Below are positions 42,763-51,217 of a stretch of DNA of 64,000 nt, in pieces. Within the stretch, counting starts at the first letter, position 1. Each line of letters starts with the position of its first letter. The DNA comes from CAZPMT01 sp964587655 (GTDB lineage: Bacteria; Hydrogenedentota; Hydrogenedentia; Hydrogenedentales; SLHB01). Below the pieces are notes generated by a model. The model did no database searches. It was not told the DNA's origin and saw nothing but the letters and a program-made list of their open reading frames with translations. The DNA is taken from assembly GCA_964587655.1 (NCBI GenBank), contig CAZPMT010000005.1, forward strand, positions 38,474 through 102,473, read 5' to 3'. The position numbers and the translations under genes were made by a program.

Positions 42763-42864
42763 GATGAAACGTGCTCCGTGCTTGGGAAATGGACTCTACG
42801 TTCCTCGCGTCGCCATGAAACGCGCGATTAGCGGCGCGATTATGTCATCCGCGCTCTGAACGGA

Positions 42865-43554
42865 TCAAACGGATATGGGCTTTCGCGCCGTGATGAGGAA
42901 CTTGTTTGGCCTCCGTCGGCAATAGAGCGCCAACGCAAGTACGAACGGCGCTTTGAGCAGCCGCTGCCACAGCGGAAACACGTCGCGCACCACCTGCTGG
43001 GCGTCGAGATGGAACGGCTCACACCCGCAAGCATAACCCCGTTCCTGAAGATGCGGCAGCAACTCGCGCGGGTGGATGGCGGGCTCGTTGTCGAACGGCG
43101 CAACGCGAATCGGCGAACGCGGCGCCTGCGTCCAGCGCACCAACGGATTGCGCGCGTCAGGTTCGACGATGATCAGCGCGCCCCCGCATTTGAGGACGCG
43201 GTCAAGTTCCGTAAACACCGGTTCCCACGCCTGTCCCAGATGATGCAGTACGTCGATGCAGTAGATCGTGTCGAACGATTCCCCCGCAAAGGGCAAACCC
43301 CGGACGGCGTCGGCGACGACTGCCCGGAGGCCCTTCCGGTTCGCTAGTCGTGCACATCGCTCGGAAAGGTCGAGACCAACGACCATCTCGGATTCGAGGG
43401 CGGCCCCCAACGTCCCGTCACCGCAGCCGACATCGAGCAGGCGTCCCTTATGCCGCACGAGACCGTCCACCGCGGCGAGCGCCTCCGGCGTGTACTCGTA
43501 GAGGCAATCCCTCGCGGCCAGCCGATCAAACAGCGCAGCCTGTTTATCCCTCAT
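42865..43554 (-). CDS. class I SAM-dependent methyltransferase
   Basis: A 229-residue methyltransferase: RLLDVGCGDGTLGAAL (motif I, near 38), VGLDLSERC, then VADAVRGLPFAGESFDTIYCIDVLHHLGQ, typical of the UbiE/Methyltransf_11 group. The substrate is unknown. The ATG overlaps the upstream membrane-protein gene by 11 bases, so the two are co-translated. With the divergent GT2 gene it suggests modification of a lipid or polyprenyl-linked sugar. Confidence 0.85.
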   Translation of the reverse strand: MRDKQAALFDRLAARDCLYEYTPEALAAVDGLVRHKGRLLDVGCGDGTLGAALESEMVVGLDLSERCARLANRKGLRAVVADAVRGLPFAGESFDTIYCIDVLHHLGQAWEPVFTELDRVLKCGGALIIVEPDARNPLVRWTQAPRSPIRVAPFDNEPAIHPRELLPHLQERGYACGCEPFHLDAQQVVRDVFPLWQRLLKAPFVLALALYCRRRPNKFLITARKPISV

Positions 43555-44470
43555 CTTTCCCGCCTCCCCAACTCCACGCGCTCATCCCAAGCGAGCCCCA
43601 GAACAGCGTGCTGCCCAAGAGCACGTATACGGTCACGGCAGCGGCGATGACCTCGATCGGGACGCCGCCCACTTGATTCAAGAGCACACCGACCGCCACG
43701 TACGGCACACCGGTCACGTTCGGCAGAAACGGAATCGCCGAGATGATCCCGTGCATGCACTGTGCCGCGGCCAGCAACCCGAACGAGAGATGCTGACCGA
43801 ATCCATTGTATATCAGCACGCCGCTGAAAATGTCCAATCCCGTGGTGAGCAGCGTGAGCCCGGCGGCGATGAATACTCGTGTCCGAAACTCCCATACTTC
43901 GCCGCTCACTTCCGCGAGGAAGGAAGCTGCCCGATGCGCGAGGCCCTGTTCCGCCGCTCTTTGTTTGATCCACAGGAAAAGGCGCCGCCGCGTGACCAGG
44001 AACACCGGCGCCACTACGAATAGAACGGAAGCGGCTCCCACCATCGGCAGCAGTCCTGAGCGGCTCGACCTAAGCATGACGGCCCCAAACGCGCCGTATG
44101 CAAGCGTGGCCGAGATCTCGAGCAGGCGGTCCACGACGATCCACGCCGCGACACGCGGCGTGCGAAACTTCCGAAGCAGCAGGGGCGAAAGCTCGCCCAC
44201 GCGGCTCGGCGTCAGTTCCCCGCCCGCCTTCGATAGGAAGTACAACTGCGTGATGGGCCGCGTATCCAGCGCCAGCCGCCACTTCAGCACCCGCAACCAG
44301 ATCGACGCCAACAACGTTGCCGCGACCCAAAGCAGCGCAACGGGTCTGAGATTCAGAAACGCGTCGCGGAACTTATCCCAACCGACGTACCAGATCGCCG
44401 TGAGATAGATGCAGCCCCCGATGATCCAGAGGTAGTGATAACGCGTTCGTTTTTTCGGTGTGCCTTCCAA
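43544..44470 (-). CDS. lysylphosphatidylglycerol synthase TM / UPF0104-type membrane protein
   Basis: A 308-residue integral membrane protein with about eight helices. LRVLKWRLALDTRPITQLYFLSKAGGELTPSRVGELSP near residue 70 is the characteristic region of the LPG-synthase-TM/AglD family, which contains flippase-like and lipid-modifying proteins. A TTG start at 44470 is proposed; the frame extends to 44575, but that would run through the -10/-35 of the divergent GT2 gene. AAGGCGG precedes the TTG. The start remains uncertain. Confidence 0.75.
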   Translation of the reverse strand: MEGTPKKRTRYHYLWIIGGCIYLTAIWYVGWDKFRDAFLNLRPVALLWVAATLLASIWLRVLKWRLALDTRPITQLYFLSKAGGELTPSRVGELSPLLLRKFRTPRVAAWIVVDRLLEISATLAYGAFGAVMLRSSRSGLLPMVGAASVLFVVAPVFLVTRRRLFLWIKQRAAEQGLAHRAASFLAEVSGEVWEFRTRVFIAAGLTLLTTGLDIFSGVLIYNGFGQHLSFGLLAAAQCMHGIISAIPFLPNVTGVPYVAVGVLLNQVGGVPIEVIAAAVTVYVLLGSTLFWGSLGMSAWSWGGGKDEG

Positions 44471-44483
44471 GAGGACCGCCTTC

Positions 44484-44512
44484 TTCCCATTCGCGTCCCC
44501 ACGGATTATAAT
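44484..44512 (+). promoter_or_regulatory. sigma70-type promoter of GT2 gene
   Basis: TTCCCA (44484-44489), 17 bp, TATAAT (44507-44512) followed by GGCC: the same pattern as the vapBC promoter. The GT2 ATG is 63 bases after the -10. Confidence 0.65.
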
Positions 44513-44575
44513 GGCCCCGATCCAATGCAACAAGAACCTCCGCGCCTTCAACTGCCGAATCCAGGGTAACCGCAT

Positions 44576-45520
44576 ATGGCGACGCTAACACTAGCAGTTT
44601 GCGCCCACCAGGCAGAGAAGTGCATCGGCGCATGCCTGCAAAGCATCCGTGCCCAGACCCTAGCACCGGACGAAGTCATCGTCTGCGTCCACGAGCTTTC
44701 GGATCCGACCGCGGCCGTTGCAGAGTCCTACGGCGCCCGAGTGATAGCAAGCCACGGCGTCGGCCTGTTCCAGTCCCGGAACGCCGTCCTGGCCGCGTGC
44801 ACGACCGAATATCTGGCATTCACCGATGCCGACTGCGTGCTCGTGCCGGAGTGGGTCGAGGCGGCGAAGCATGCGCTCGACACACATCCCGAAATGGCCG
44901 CCGGCACGGGACGCCATCCCTCGGTCGGGCCGCGCACCTTCGCGAGCTGGCTGCATCACATGTGGTTCCTCGTCGAGACCAGGACAACAGGCGAGACCGA
45001 CGGCGTCGTCGGCGGAAACAGCTACTTCCGCGCCGAGGCGTTGCGCAAGGTCGGCGGCTGGCTCGATCTGCCCGGACACAGCAACGCCGAGGACGTTTAC
45101 ATCTCGATGGCGCTCATCAAAGCCGGTTATAAGATCTGGTTTGAAGAGCGCGTGGCCGCGCAGCACCACTACGAGACCAGCTTCCCGAACCTGATGCGCA
45201 AGAGCGTCCGCATGGGCAAAGGAATCGTCATAATGATGCGCGCGGCGGGATTTCGCGGCGGCCTCTGGTGGTACACGCTCGCGATCCCCGTTCTTGCCCT
45301 GATATTCCTGTCAGGGCTAGCATTGATGCCCTTTCGCCCGCTTGCGGGACTGGCCTTGTGCATCATGCCGCTCATGCTCACGCTCGCGTATCTCACTGCA
45401 TCATTTCGCAGTTTCGCGAAGGCATTTCCGCGCTGGCTGGCCCGCTGGATCGTCATCTGGCCCTATTCCATCGGAATTCTGCAAGGCCTCATCGAGCCAA
45501 TTCCCAAAAGCCGCCGTTGA
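44576..45520 (+). CDS. family 2 glycosyltransferase, membrane-anchored
   Basis: A 314-residue GT2 enzyme. The nucleotide-sugar fold gives LTLAVCAHQAEKCIGACLQSI at the start, the metal-binding DAD triad in FTDADC (84-86), and GGNSYFRAEALRKVGGWLD with NAEDVYISMALI as the catalytic block. Two C-terminal helices (ALIFLSGLALMPF; LALCIMPLMLTLAYL) anchor it. It likely builds a surface or lipid-linked glycan with the divergent flippase-like protein. AGGG lies nine bases before the ATG. Confidence 0.9.
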   Translation: MATLTLAVCAHQAEKCIGACLQSIRAQTLAPDEVIVCVHELSDPTAAVAESYGARVIASHGVGLFQSRNAVLAACTTEYLAFTDADCVLVPEWVEAAKHALDTHPEMAAGTGRHPSVGPRTFASWLHHMWFLVETRTTGETDGVVGGNSYFRAEALRKVGGWLDLPGHSNAEDVYISMALIKAGYKIWFEERVAAQHHYETSFPNLMRKSVRMGKGIVIMMRAAGFRGGLWWYTLAIPVLALIFLSGLALMPFRPLAGLALCIMPLMLTLAYLTASFRSFAKAFPRWLARWIVIWPYSIGILQGLIEPIPKSRR

Positions 45521-45569
45521 CGAAAACGCGGCCGCGCGCGCAAGCCTTCCGCGCCCGGAGGACGCCGCC

Positions 45570-45815
45570 TCACCCAAGCGACGCGTGCTTTTCGTGTTGG
45601 ATGCGGGGCACGGCACCAAGGCCGTACAGGATGTTGGCCATCAGGCAGAATCCCGTAAACGCGAAGATCAGGAGATTGACGCCGACAAGACCCGTTAGGA
45701 TCAGCCACCACGGGCTAACGAGCCACGCCAGTATCGTGCCGCCGAGGGTGAAGATACCCGCGATCAGCCAGATGATACGTTCGAGGTACCATCCGTCGGT
45801 CTTTGCCATATACAT
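45570..45815 (-). CDS. DUF2892-type small inner-membrane protein
   Basis: An 81-residue protein with two membrane spans (IIWLIAGIFTLGGTILAWLV and WLILTGLVGVNLLIFAFTGF), ending CLMANILYGLG, as in YgaP-type DUF2892 domains. Function is unknown; relatives accompany rhodanese or redox proteins. ATG 45815 has AAGGAGG eight bases upstream. The frame opens at 45896 but without a start signal. Confidence 0.82.
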   Translation of the reverse strand: MYMAKTDGWYLERIIWLIAGIFTLGGTILAWLVSPWWLILTGLVGVNLLIFAFTGFCLMANILYGLGAVPRIQHEKHASLG

Positions 45816-46191
45816 GACCACATCCTCCTTCTCTAAACACTGAGCTTTTTGCGGTCGGCTTTCTGTATCGGTGCTGTGCCGCAACGCTCTATCCAAGTAA
45901 ACACCAATGGCGGACGGTATCTTCCCGTTGCGCCCGGGAGCCTTGTGGACGAAGTGGACGAGATGGACCTAGCACGGCATAGCCGCAACCAAACGGATAA
46001 GTCCACGTAATCTTAACCACAAAGAACTCAAAGAACACAAAAATCTTGGCAAGAAAACAAGATCTTGAAGTAGTACGGAGAGGGCAAGACTTCTTGTGCA
46101 TCTTGACCAGAAACGATGAAGTGGATTTTGCGCGCGGTTGCCGCCGGTGCACGCAAGGCTTCCGTGCGGGCTTTGAGATGAAGGCATCGGT
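45816..46191. other. 376-bp intergenic stretch, no gene seen
   Basis: Between two minus-strand genes. It holds an A-rich AACCACAAAGAACTCAAAG segment (46015-46041) of a type common as dispersed repeats in environmental genomes. I find no convincing ORF or RNA. Confidence 0.5.
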
Positions 46192-46983
46192 TCAGGCTGA
46201 ATCGAAAAGATATTTGGCGAAGGACAGGTCGTCCGCAATGAGCCGTTCGACCGCGTCGTGATCGGAATACTCGGCGCTGAGACAGAGCACGCCGGTCCAT
46301 TTGCGCCGTTTCAGTTCCGCCGCGACGCGCGGCCAGGATGCGAGCCCGTGACGCCCCGTCGTCCAATAGTCCGTCCATTGCGCGTACGGCGCCTCTGGTC
46401 CCGTGCGAAGTTTCCAGAATGCGTTCTTGAGATTGACCATGCAGAGATGCGACCAGACGATGTCTATCGCGTGCTCCGGCTCCTCGCCGTTGAGGGCGTT
46501 GTGGGCCGCGTCCCACACAACGGCTATCTTTCCCGGATCATACTTCTTGACGAGACTTCGCAACTGCATTGCGTTCGCCACGGATTTGCCGCAGTGGTTT
46601 TGCAGGCCCAGCTTCACGCCATGTTTTTCGAGCAGCGGAACCAGTTTGTCGAACTCTTTTCGCCGCCGCGCCTCTTCCGCAAGATAGTGATTGCCCTCGA
46701 TGCCCACGCATATGCGGATGACCGGCACGCCCGCTTCTCCACAAGCGGCAATCGTGGCTTCGTCCGCCGGCCCCGCGATGCTGAAGATCAGAAGGCCGTT
46801 GTCGGCGAGGATCTTGGCCGCATTGAGCAATCCCTTCGCGACGAACTTAGGTTCCACCTGGTAGCCCGCCCTCACGGGCAACTCGATGCCGTCGAAACCG
46901 AGTTTCCTCACATGCTTCGCCAGGTCCGTCAGCGCCGTTTTCCATGGTTTCGTGAAGACGCTGTATAAGAATCGCTGCGCCAC
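46192..46983 (-). CDS. sugar phosphate isomerase/epimerase (AP endonuclease 2-like TIM barrel)
   Basis: A 263-residue xylose-isomerase-like TIM barrel: LAKHVRKLGFDGIELPVRAGY at the first strands, LGLQNHCGKSVAN, VVWDAAHNALNGEEPEHAI, and CLSAEYSDHD at the end, giving the usual Glu/His/Asp metal site. It acts on an unidentified sugar or inositol derivative. A GTG start at 46983 is chosen for its GGAGGG seven bases upstream; the frame runs on to 47130 through non-homologous sequence next to a ThuA remnant. Confidence 0.85.
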   Translation of the reverse strand: MAQRFLYSVFTKPWKTALTDLAKHVRKLGFDGIELPVRAGYQVEPKFVAKGLLNAAKILADNGLLIFSIAGPADEATIAACGEAGVPVIRICVGIEGNHYLAEEARRRKEFDKLVPLLEKHGVKLGLQNHCGKSVANAMQLRSLVKKYDPGKIAVVWDAAHNALNGEEPEHAIDIVWSHLCMVNLKNAFWKLRTGPEAPYAQWTDYWTTGRHGLASWPRVAAELKRRKWTGVLCLSAEYSDHDAVERLIADDLSFAKYLFDSA

Positions 46984-47053
46984 GCAAAGTCCCTCCCAAG
47001 CGCCCGTATTATGGATCGACATATGGGCGGGCACAATCATGCGGCCGCCATCG

Positions 47054-47227
47054 TCAATGTCGACTGACGCCAGGTTTCTCGGTCGGCGCCTTTTCCGCGA
47101 CTTCGCGGCCCGCCGCCCAAAAGAGCGCATTCACAATAAGGGTCTGAAAGGTCTCGTTCTGAAAGTCATCGACGCCTCCGAGCGAGGTGTAGAAGACACG
47201 CCCTCCGCCCGTATTATGGACCGTCAT
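47054..47227 (-). pseudogene. C-terminal remnant of a ThuA-type protein
   Basis: A 57-codon open frame encodes GGGRVFYTSLGGVDDFQNETFQTLIVNALFWAAGRE, the typical last part of ThuA-like trehalose-utilisation domains (normally over 200 residues). The N-terminal part is absent. A 12-13-base sequence (CCATAATACGGG) occurs both at its 5' end and at 47004-47016, possibly marking a deletion. ThuA and TIM-barrel epimerases often sit together, so it was probably the upstream partner. Confidence 0.7.
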
Positions 47228-47290
47228 TCGATGAAAGGACTATAGGCGTCCACGCAATCCGTGTCAAAGTGCGCCCGTTCTGTCAGCGAG

Positions 47291-47397
47291 TCTGGAACAC
47301 TGCGTCATTCCCGCGAAGGCGGGAATCCAGCGCGGAGGTTGCGGAGCGGCGCGTGTGTTCTGGATTCCCGCTTTCGCGGGAATGACGCTGTTCCGGA
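47291..47397. repeat. 107-bp MITE-like element with ~38-40-bp inverted ends
   Basis: Left arm 47291-47330 and right arm 47360-47397 are near reverse complements with the core GTCATTCCCGCGAA...GCGGGAATCCAG. Sequences with this core are widely dispersed in many bacteria. It contains no ORF. It lies upstream of the corrinoid-activator promoter. Confidence 0.85.
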
Positions 47398-47440
47398 CTA
47401 CAGAGTCGTCGCTCGCGGATGTGGGGGTGCGTCGCAGCGT

Positions 47441-47469
47441 TTGTTTCCGGCCTGGTTATTCATTAAGAT
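47441..47469 (+). promoter_or_regulatory. promoter of corrinoid-activator gene
   Basis: TTGTTT (47441-47446), 17 bp, TAAGAT (47464-47469), giving a start near 47476 and a 23-base leader before the ATG at 47499. Confidence 0.5.
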
Positions 47470-47498
47470 CGTGACGCCTTACACTGGAATGATCATCG

Positions 47499-49361
47499 AT
47501 GCGTGAATCCGAAATACCAGTCAAGTTCGAGCCGCACGGCCGCACGGTCTTTGTGTTGAAGGACACGAAGCTCATGGAAGCGGCTGGGCGGGTTGGAATT
47601 GCGCTCAACATGCCATGCGGGGGGCAGGGGACCTGCGGAAAATGCAGGGTAAGGGTGCTCGCCAACGCCTGTGAGCCGACCGCAGCCGAGGTGAAGGTCT
47701 TTTCTGTCCAGGAGGTCTCAGACGGCTTTCGTCTCGCCTGCCAGTCCTGTGTCTGCGGTCAGATGACCGTCGATGTGCCCGAAACATCCTTGCTAACCTC
47801 GACGTTCAAGATCCTGGCGGGTACGGACAGCCAGGCCATGGACGTTTCCGACGCGGCGGTGCGCAAGAAATACGTCGAACTCTCTCCGCCGGGCCGCGAG
47901 GACGAAGCGCCTGATGTGGATCGCATGCAGAGCGTTGCCGGTCCCTTCAAGCTGGACCTCGAACTCCTGCGTGAACTCCCGGGGCGTCTCCGCGCGTGGG
48001 ATTTTCGCGGCACCGCGGTCTTGGCGGACCACCAACTCATCGATTTCGAGCAGGGAAACACGGAACGCGAATGCTATGCCGTAGCGTTCGACATTGGCAC
48101 CACGACGCTCGTCGGCGTGCTGCTCGATCTCGCCACCGGCCACGAGCGGGCAAGCGTGTCGCGGATGAATCCGCAAACAATCCACGGGGATGACGTGATA
48201 TCACGCATCCTGTTCGCGCGCGGCAACGCCGAGGGTTTGCGCCGGCTTCACGCCGCGATCATCGGCGAAGTCAATGACATGCTCCGCGAACTCGCGGACC
48301 TGTCCGGTGTAGCGCCGTCGCGCATCTACGAAGCCACCTTCGCCGGCAATACGACGATGCAGCACCTGCTGGAAGGAGTGGACCCGTCGGCGTTGGGCGA
48401 GGTGCCCTTTGCCCCGGCGACGGGGCACGGGTTGATGCTGCGTGCGGCCGAACTCGGTCTTAACATCCACTCGGGCGGCCGCGCGTATGTGTTCCCGGTC
48501 ATCGGCGGGTTTGTCGGCGGCGACACGGTGGCGGGGCTTGTGGCCACGGGGCTGGCTGACGCGGATCGTCCGATGGTCCTTGTGGATATCGGAACGAACG
48601 GAGAGATTGTGGTTTCTCACGAGGGCCGGCTGCTGGCCGCGTCGACCGCGGCGGGACCCGCCTTCGAAGGCGCGCGTATCACCCACGGCATGCGGGCGAC
48701 GGCGGGCGCCATCGAGAAGGTCATGTTCGACGACGACGTGCGCATCGGCGTCATCGGCGACGTTGCCCCTGTCGGGCTGTGTGGCTCGGCGCTCATCGAC
48801 ACCGTGGCGGAATTGCTCCGGCATGGGATACTGATGGGGCAGGGCCTACTCTTGGGTCCTGATGGAATTCCGGACAGCGTACCGTTCTCAATTCGCAAGC
48901 GCGTCGTTGAGACCGATGACGGTCCCGCGTTCACGCTCGCCACGCCGGAGGAAACGCGCACCGGCGCACCGGTCCTTCTGACACAGAAGGACATCCGCGA
49001 ACTTCAGTTGGCCACGGCGGCGATTCGCGCGGGGTTCACCATTCTCTTGCGCCGCGCGGGACTCGAAGCGCGGCAACTCGACCGGGTCCTGATCGCGGGC
49101 GGTTTCGGAAACTTCATCCGGCGAAGCAACGCGCAACGGATTGGTTTGCTTCCCAATGAGCTCGAACGGCATCGGATCCACTTCGTCGGCAACACGTCGC
49201 TTGCGGGTGCGCGGCTCGCAGCAGTGTCGCAAGCGGTGCGCTGCCGGGCGGAGGAACTCGCCCGGCAAACGAGGCACATCGATCTCTCGATGGACCCAGA
49301 TTTTCAAACGGAGTATGTTACAGGGATGTTTTTCCCGGAAATCGATGCGGTCGTGCCGTAA
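47499..49361 (+). CDS. RACo-type reductive activator of corrinoid proteins (2Fe-2S + DUF4445/ASKHA)
   Basis: A 620-residue protein. The N-terminal ferredoxin domain has the plant-type 2Fe-2S ligand set C40, C46, C49 and C81 (CGGQGTCGKC, then ACQSC). A linker leads to an ASKHA ATPase domain: AFDIGTTTLVGVLLDLATG near residue 193, VLVDIGTNGEIVV near 365, and GGFGNFIRRSNAQRIGLLP near the end. Such proteins use ATP to return Co(II) corrinoids to Co(I) in methyltransferase systems. A UroD-like protein at 53416 could be a methyl donor-specific partner. A 56-residue CPAC protein follows in the same operon. Confidence 0.93.
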   Translation: MRESEIPVKFEPHGRTVFVLKDTKLMEAAGRVGIALNMPCGGQGTCGKCRVRVLANACEPTAAEVKVFSVQEVSDGFRLACQSCVCGQMTVDVPETSLLTSTFKILAGTDSQAMDVSDAAVRKKYVELSPPGREDEAPDVDRMQSVAGPFKLDLELLRELPGRLRAWDFRGTAVLADHQLIDFEQGNTERECYAVAFDIGTTTLVGVLLDLATGHERASVSRMNPQTIHGDDVISRILFARGNAEGLRRLHAAIIGEVNDMLRELADLSGVAPSRIYEATFAGNTTMQHLLEGVDPSALGEVPFAPATGHGLMLRAAELGLNIHSGGRAYVFPVIGGFVGGDTVAGLVATGLADADRPMVLVDIGTNGEIVVSHEGRLLAASTAAGPAFEGARITHGMRATAGAIEKVMFDDDVRIGVIGDVAPVGLCGSALIDTVAELLRHGILMGQGLLLGPDGIPDSVPFSIRKRVVETDDGPAFTLATPEETRTGAPVLLTQKDIRELQLATAAIRAGFTILLRRAGLEARQLDRVLIAGGFGNFIRRSNAQRIGLLPNELERHRIHFVGNTSLAGARLAAVSQAVRCRAEELARQTRHIDLSMDPDFQTEYVTGMFFPEIDAVVP

Positions 49362-49377
49362 ACGAAGGGAGCATATC

Positions 49378-49548
49378 ATGACGAAAACACAACTGCTTGC
49401 GTTTCTGAGCCGGATATGCCCGGCGTGCAACGTCGCGCGGCGATGGCCAGACTCAAAATTCGCCGAGATGCTTGCGAAGGCCGAGAAGAACTGTCCAGCG
49501 TGCAACGCGTACAAACAGATCTACGGCAAGGGCAACCCGCCGACGTGA
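49378..49548 (+). CDS. 56-aa protein with two CPAC motifs
   Basis: Starts MTKTQLLAFLSRICPACN and repeats CPACN at residues 39-43 (C14, C17, C39, C42). Four cysteines in two CxxC pairs 21 residues apart could bind Zn2+ or an Fe-S cluster. GGGAG is seven bases before the ATG and the gene begins 16 bases after the corrinoid activator, so they are co-transcribed. The last residues KGNPPT are followed by TGA. No function is known to me. Confidence 0.75.
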   Translation: MTKTQLLAFLSRICPACNVARRWPDSKFAEMLAKAEKNCPACNAYKQIYGKGNPPT

Positions 49549-49626
49549 CTAACCGGCGTGAGGTGGTGAAATTGTTGCGGGTCTATGGTGGAACGTTGGT
49601 TTCAGGTTCATGGGAGGAGACAAGTT

Positions 49627-51183
49627 ATGCGGAAGTCGGTTATGCGGAAGTTGACTGCGAGCCTCGTTTGTCTGTTGTTGATAGTGTCGGTATCCGCCGA
49701 CGCCGCGGTAAGCGTGCCGAACATCATCGGCGATCATATGGTGTTGCAGGAGGGCAAGGCGTTGCCGATCTGGGGCAAAGCGGATCCCGGAGAGAAGGTG
49801 TCCGTGACATTCAACAAGAGAACAGTGTCGGCGGTAGCGGACGAGAAGGGCAAATGGATGGTCAAGCTCCCGAAGATGAAGGCCGGGGGTGCGTTCGAGA
49901 TGACCATCGCCGGGAAAGGCAACACTTTGAAGTTTTCGGACATCCTTGTTGGCGAGGTCTGGGTTGGCTCGGGCCAATCAAACATGCAGATGTCCGTCAG
50001 CGGGTCAAATGATCCCGAGAAGGAAATCGCCGCCGCGAATTATCCTGAGATCCGCCTGTTCTACGTCAAGCGCACCGTCGCGGGCGAGCCACGGGATAAT
50101 TGCGAAGGAAGCTGGGTGGCTTGCAGTCCGCAGTCCATCCCAGAATTCTCGGCGGTGCTGTACTTCTTCGGCCGCGAACTCCACAAGGATCTGAAGCTTC
50201 CGGTGGGTCTGATTCACACTTCCTGGGGCGGCACGCCGGCGGAATCCTGGACCAGCCGGGCCACGCTCGAAAAAGATCCTGACCTCAAGTATATGGTCGA
50301 GGATTGGGACAAGACGCTTGCCGAATATCCGAAGGCGAAAGAGGCGTATGACAAGGCGCTGGCGGAGTGGCAGAAGGCAGCGGAGAAGGCCAAGGCCGAT
50401 GGACAGCCCGAACCCAAGAAACCCGGCGAGCCGCGTGGGCCTGACAACCCCTGGCGTCCGAGCGGCCTCTTCAACGCGATGATTGCGCCGCTGACGCCGT
50501 TCGCCATCAGCGGCGCGGTGTGGTACCAGGGTGAATCCAACGCGGGCCGCGCGTATCAGTATCGCAAACTGTTTCCGACGATGATCGAGGACTGGCGGCG
50601 CGCGTGGGGCGAAGGGCCGTTCGCTTTCTATTTCGTCCAACTGGCCAACTTCACGGACACGCTGCCTGAGCCGGCGGATTCAGACTGGGCCGAGCTGCGC
50701 GAAGCGCAAACGATGACGCTTGCCTTGAAGAACACGGGGATGGCGGTCATCATCGACATCGGCGAGGCAAAGGACATCCACCCGAAGAACAAGCAGGACG
50801 TCGGGAAACGGCTTGCATTGAACGCCCTCGAAAAGGTGTACGATAAGGAAGTAGCCTTCTCCGGGCCGATGTACAAAGCGATGAAGGTCAAGGGTAACGC
50901 AATCGAGATCACGTTCGATCACGCCGATGGTGGGCTAGTGGCGAAAGGCGGTGGCGCGCTGAAAGGCTTCGCGATTGCCGGGGCCGATAAGAAGTTTGTG
51001 TGGGCCGACGCGAAGATCGAGGGCAAGGAAGTCGTCGTGAGTTCCGGGAAAGTCGCGCAGCCGGTGTCGGTGCGCTACGCCTGGGCGAACAACCCCGAAT
51101 GCAATCTTTACAATGGCGCGGGGCTGCCGGCATCGCCGTTCCGCACTGACGACTGGCAGGGCGTCACCTACGGCAAGAAATGA
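49627..51183 (+). CDS. sialate O-acetylesterase-like SGNH hydrolase, exported
   Basis: A 518-residue protein. A signal peptide (residues 1-27) precedes an N-terminal beta domain (VPNIIGDHMVLQEGKALPIWGKADPGEKV). The SGNH hydrolase domain has the nucleophile in GQSNM (Ser118), SWGGTPAESW, and VWYQGESNA, with the late DIHP histidine. A lysine/glutamate-rich insertion (AYDKALAEWQKAAEKAKADG) lies mid-protein. It removes O-acetyl groups, as from sialic acid or xylan. AGGAGA lies eight bases before the ATG. Confidence 0.92.
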   Translation: MRKSVMRKLTASLVCLLLIVSVSADAAVSVPNIIGDHMVLQEGKALPIWGKADPGEKVSVTFNKRTVSAVADEKGKWMVKLPKMKAGGAFEMTIAGKGNTLKFSDILVGEVWVGSGQSNMQMSVSGSNDPEKEIAAANYPEIRLFYVKRTVAGEPRDNCEGSWVACSPQSIPEFSAVLYFFGRELHKDLKLPVGLIHTSWGGTPAESWTSRATLEKDPDLKYMVEDWDKTLAEYPKAKEAYDKALAEWQKAAEKAKADGQPEPKKPGEPRGPDNPWRPSGLFNAMIAPLTPFAISGAVWYQGESNAGRAYQYRKLFPTMIEDWRRAWGEGPFAFYFVQLANFTDTLPEPADSDWAELREAQTMTLALKNTGMAVIIDIGEAKDIHPKNKQDVGKRLALNALEKVYDKEVAFSGPMYKAMKVKGNAIEITFDHADGGLVAKGGGALKGFAIAGADKKFVWADAKIEGKEVVVSSGKVAQPVSVRYAWANNPECNLYNGAGLPASPFRTDDWQGVTYGKK

Positions 51184-51217
51184 AACCCGCGGGAGTAATC
51201 TGACGCAGGGCGATACG

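Noticed and set aside
47005..47222. GTATTATGG repeats as promoters
   Set aside because: The TATTAT boxes lack a -35 at a suitable distance; they are more likely short repeat traces.
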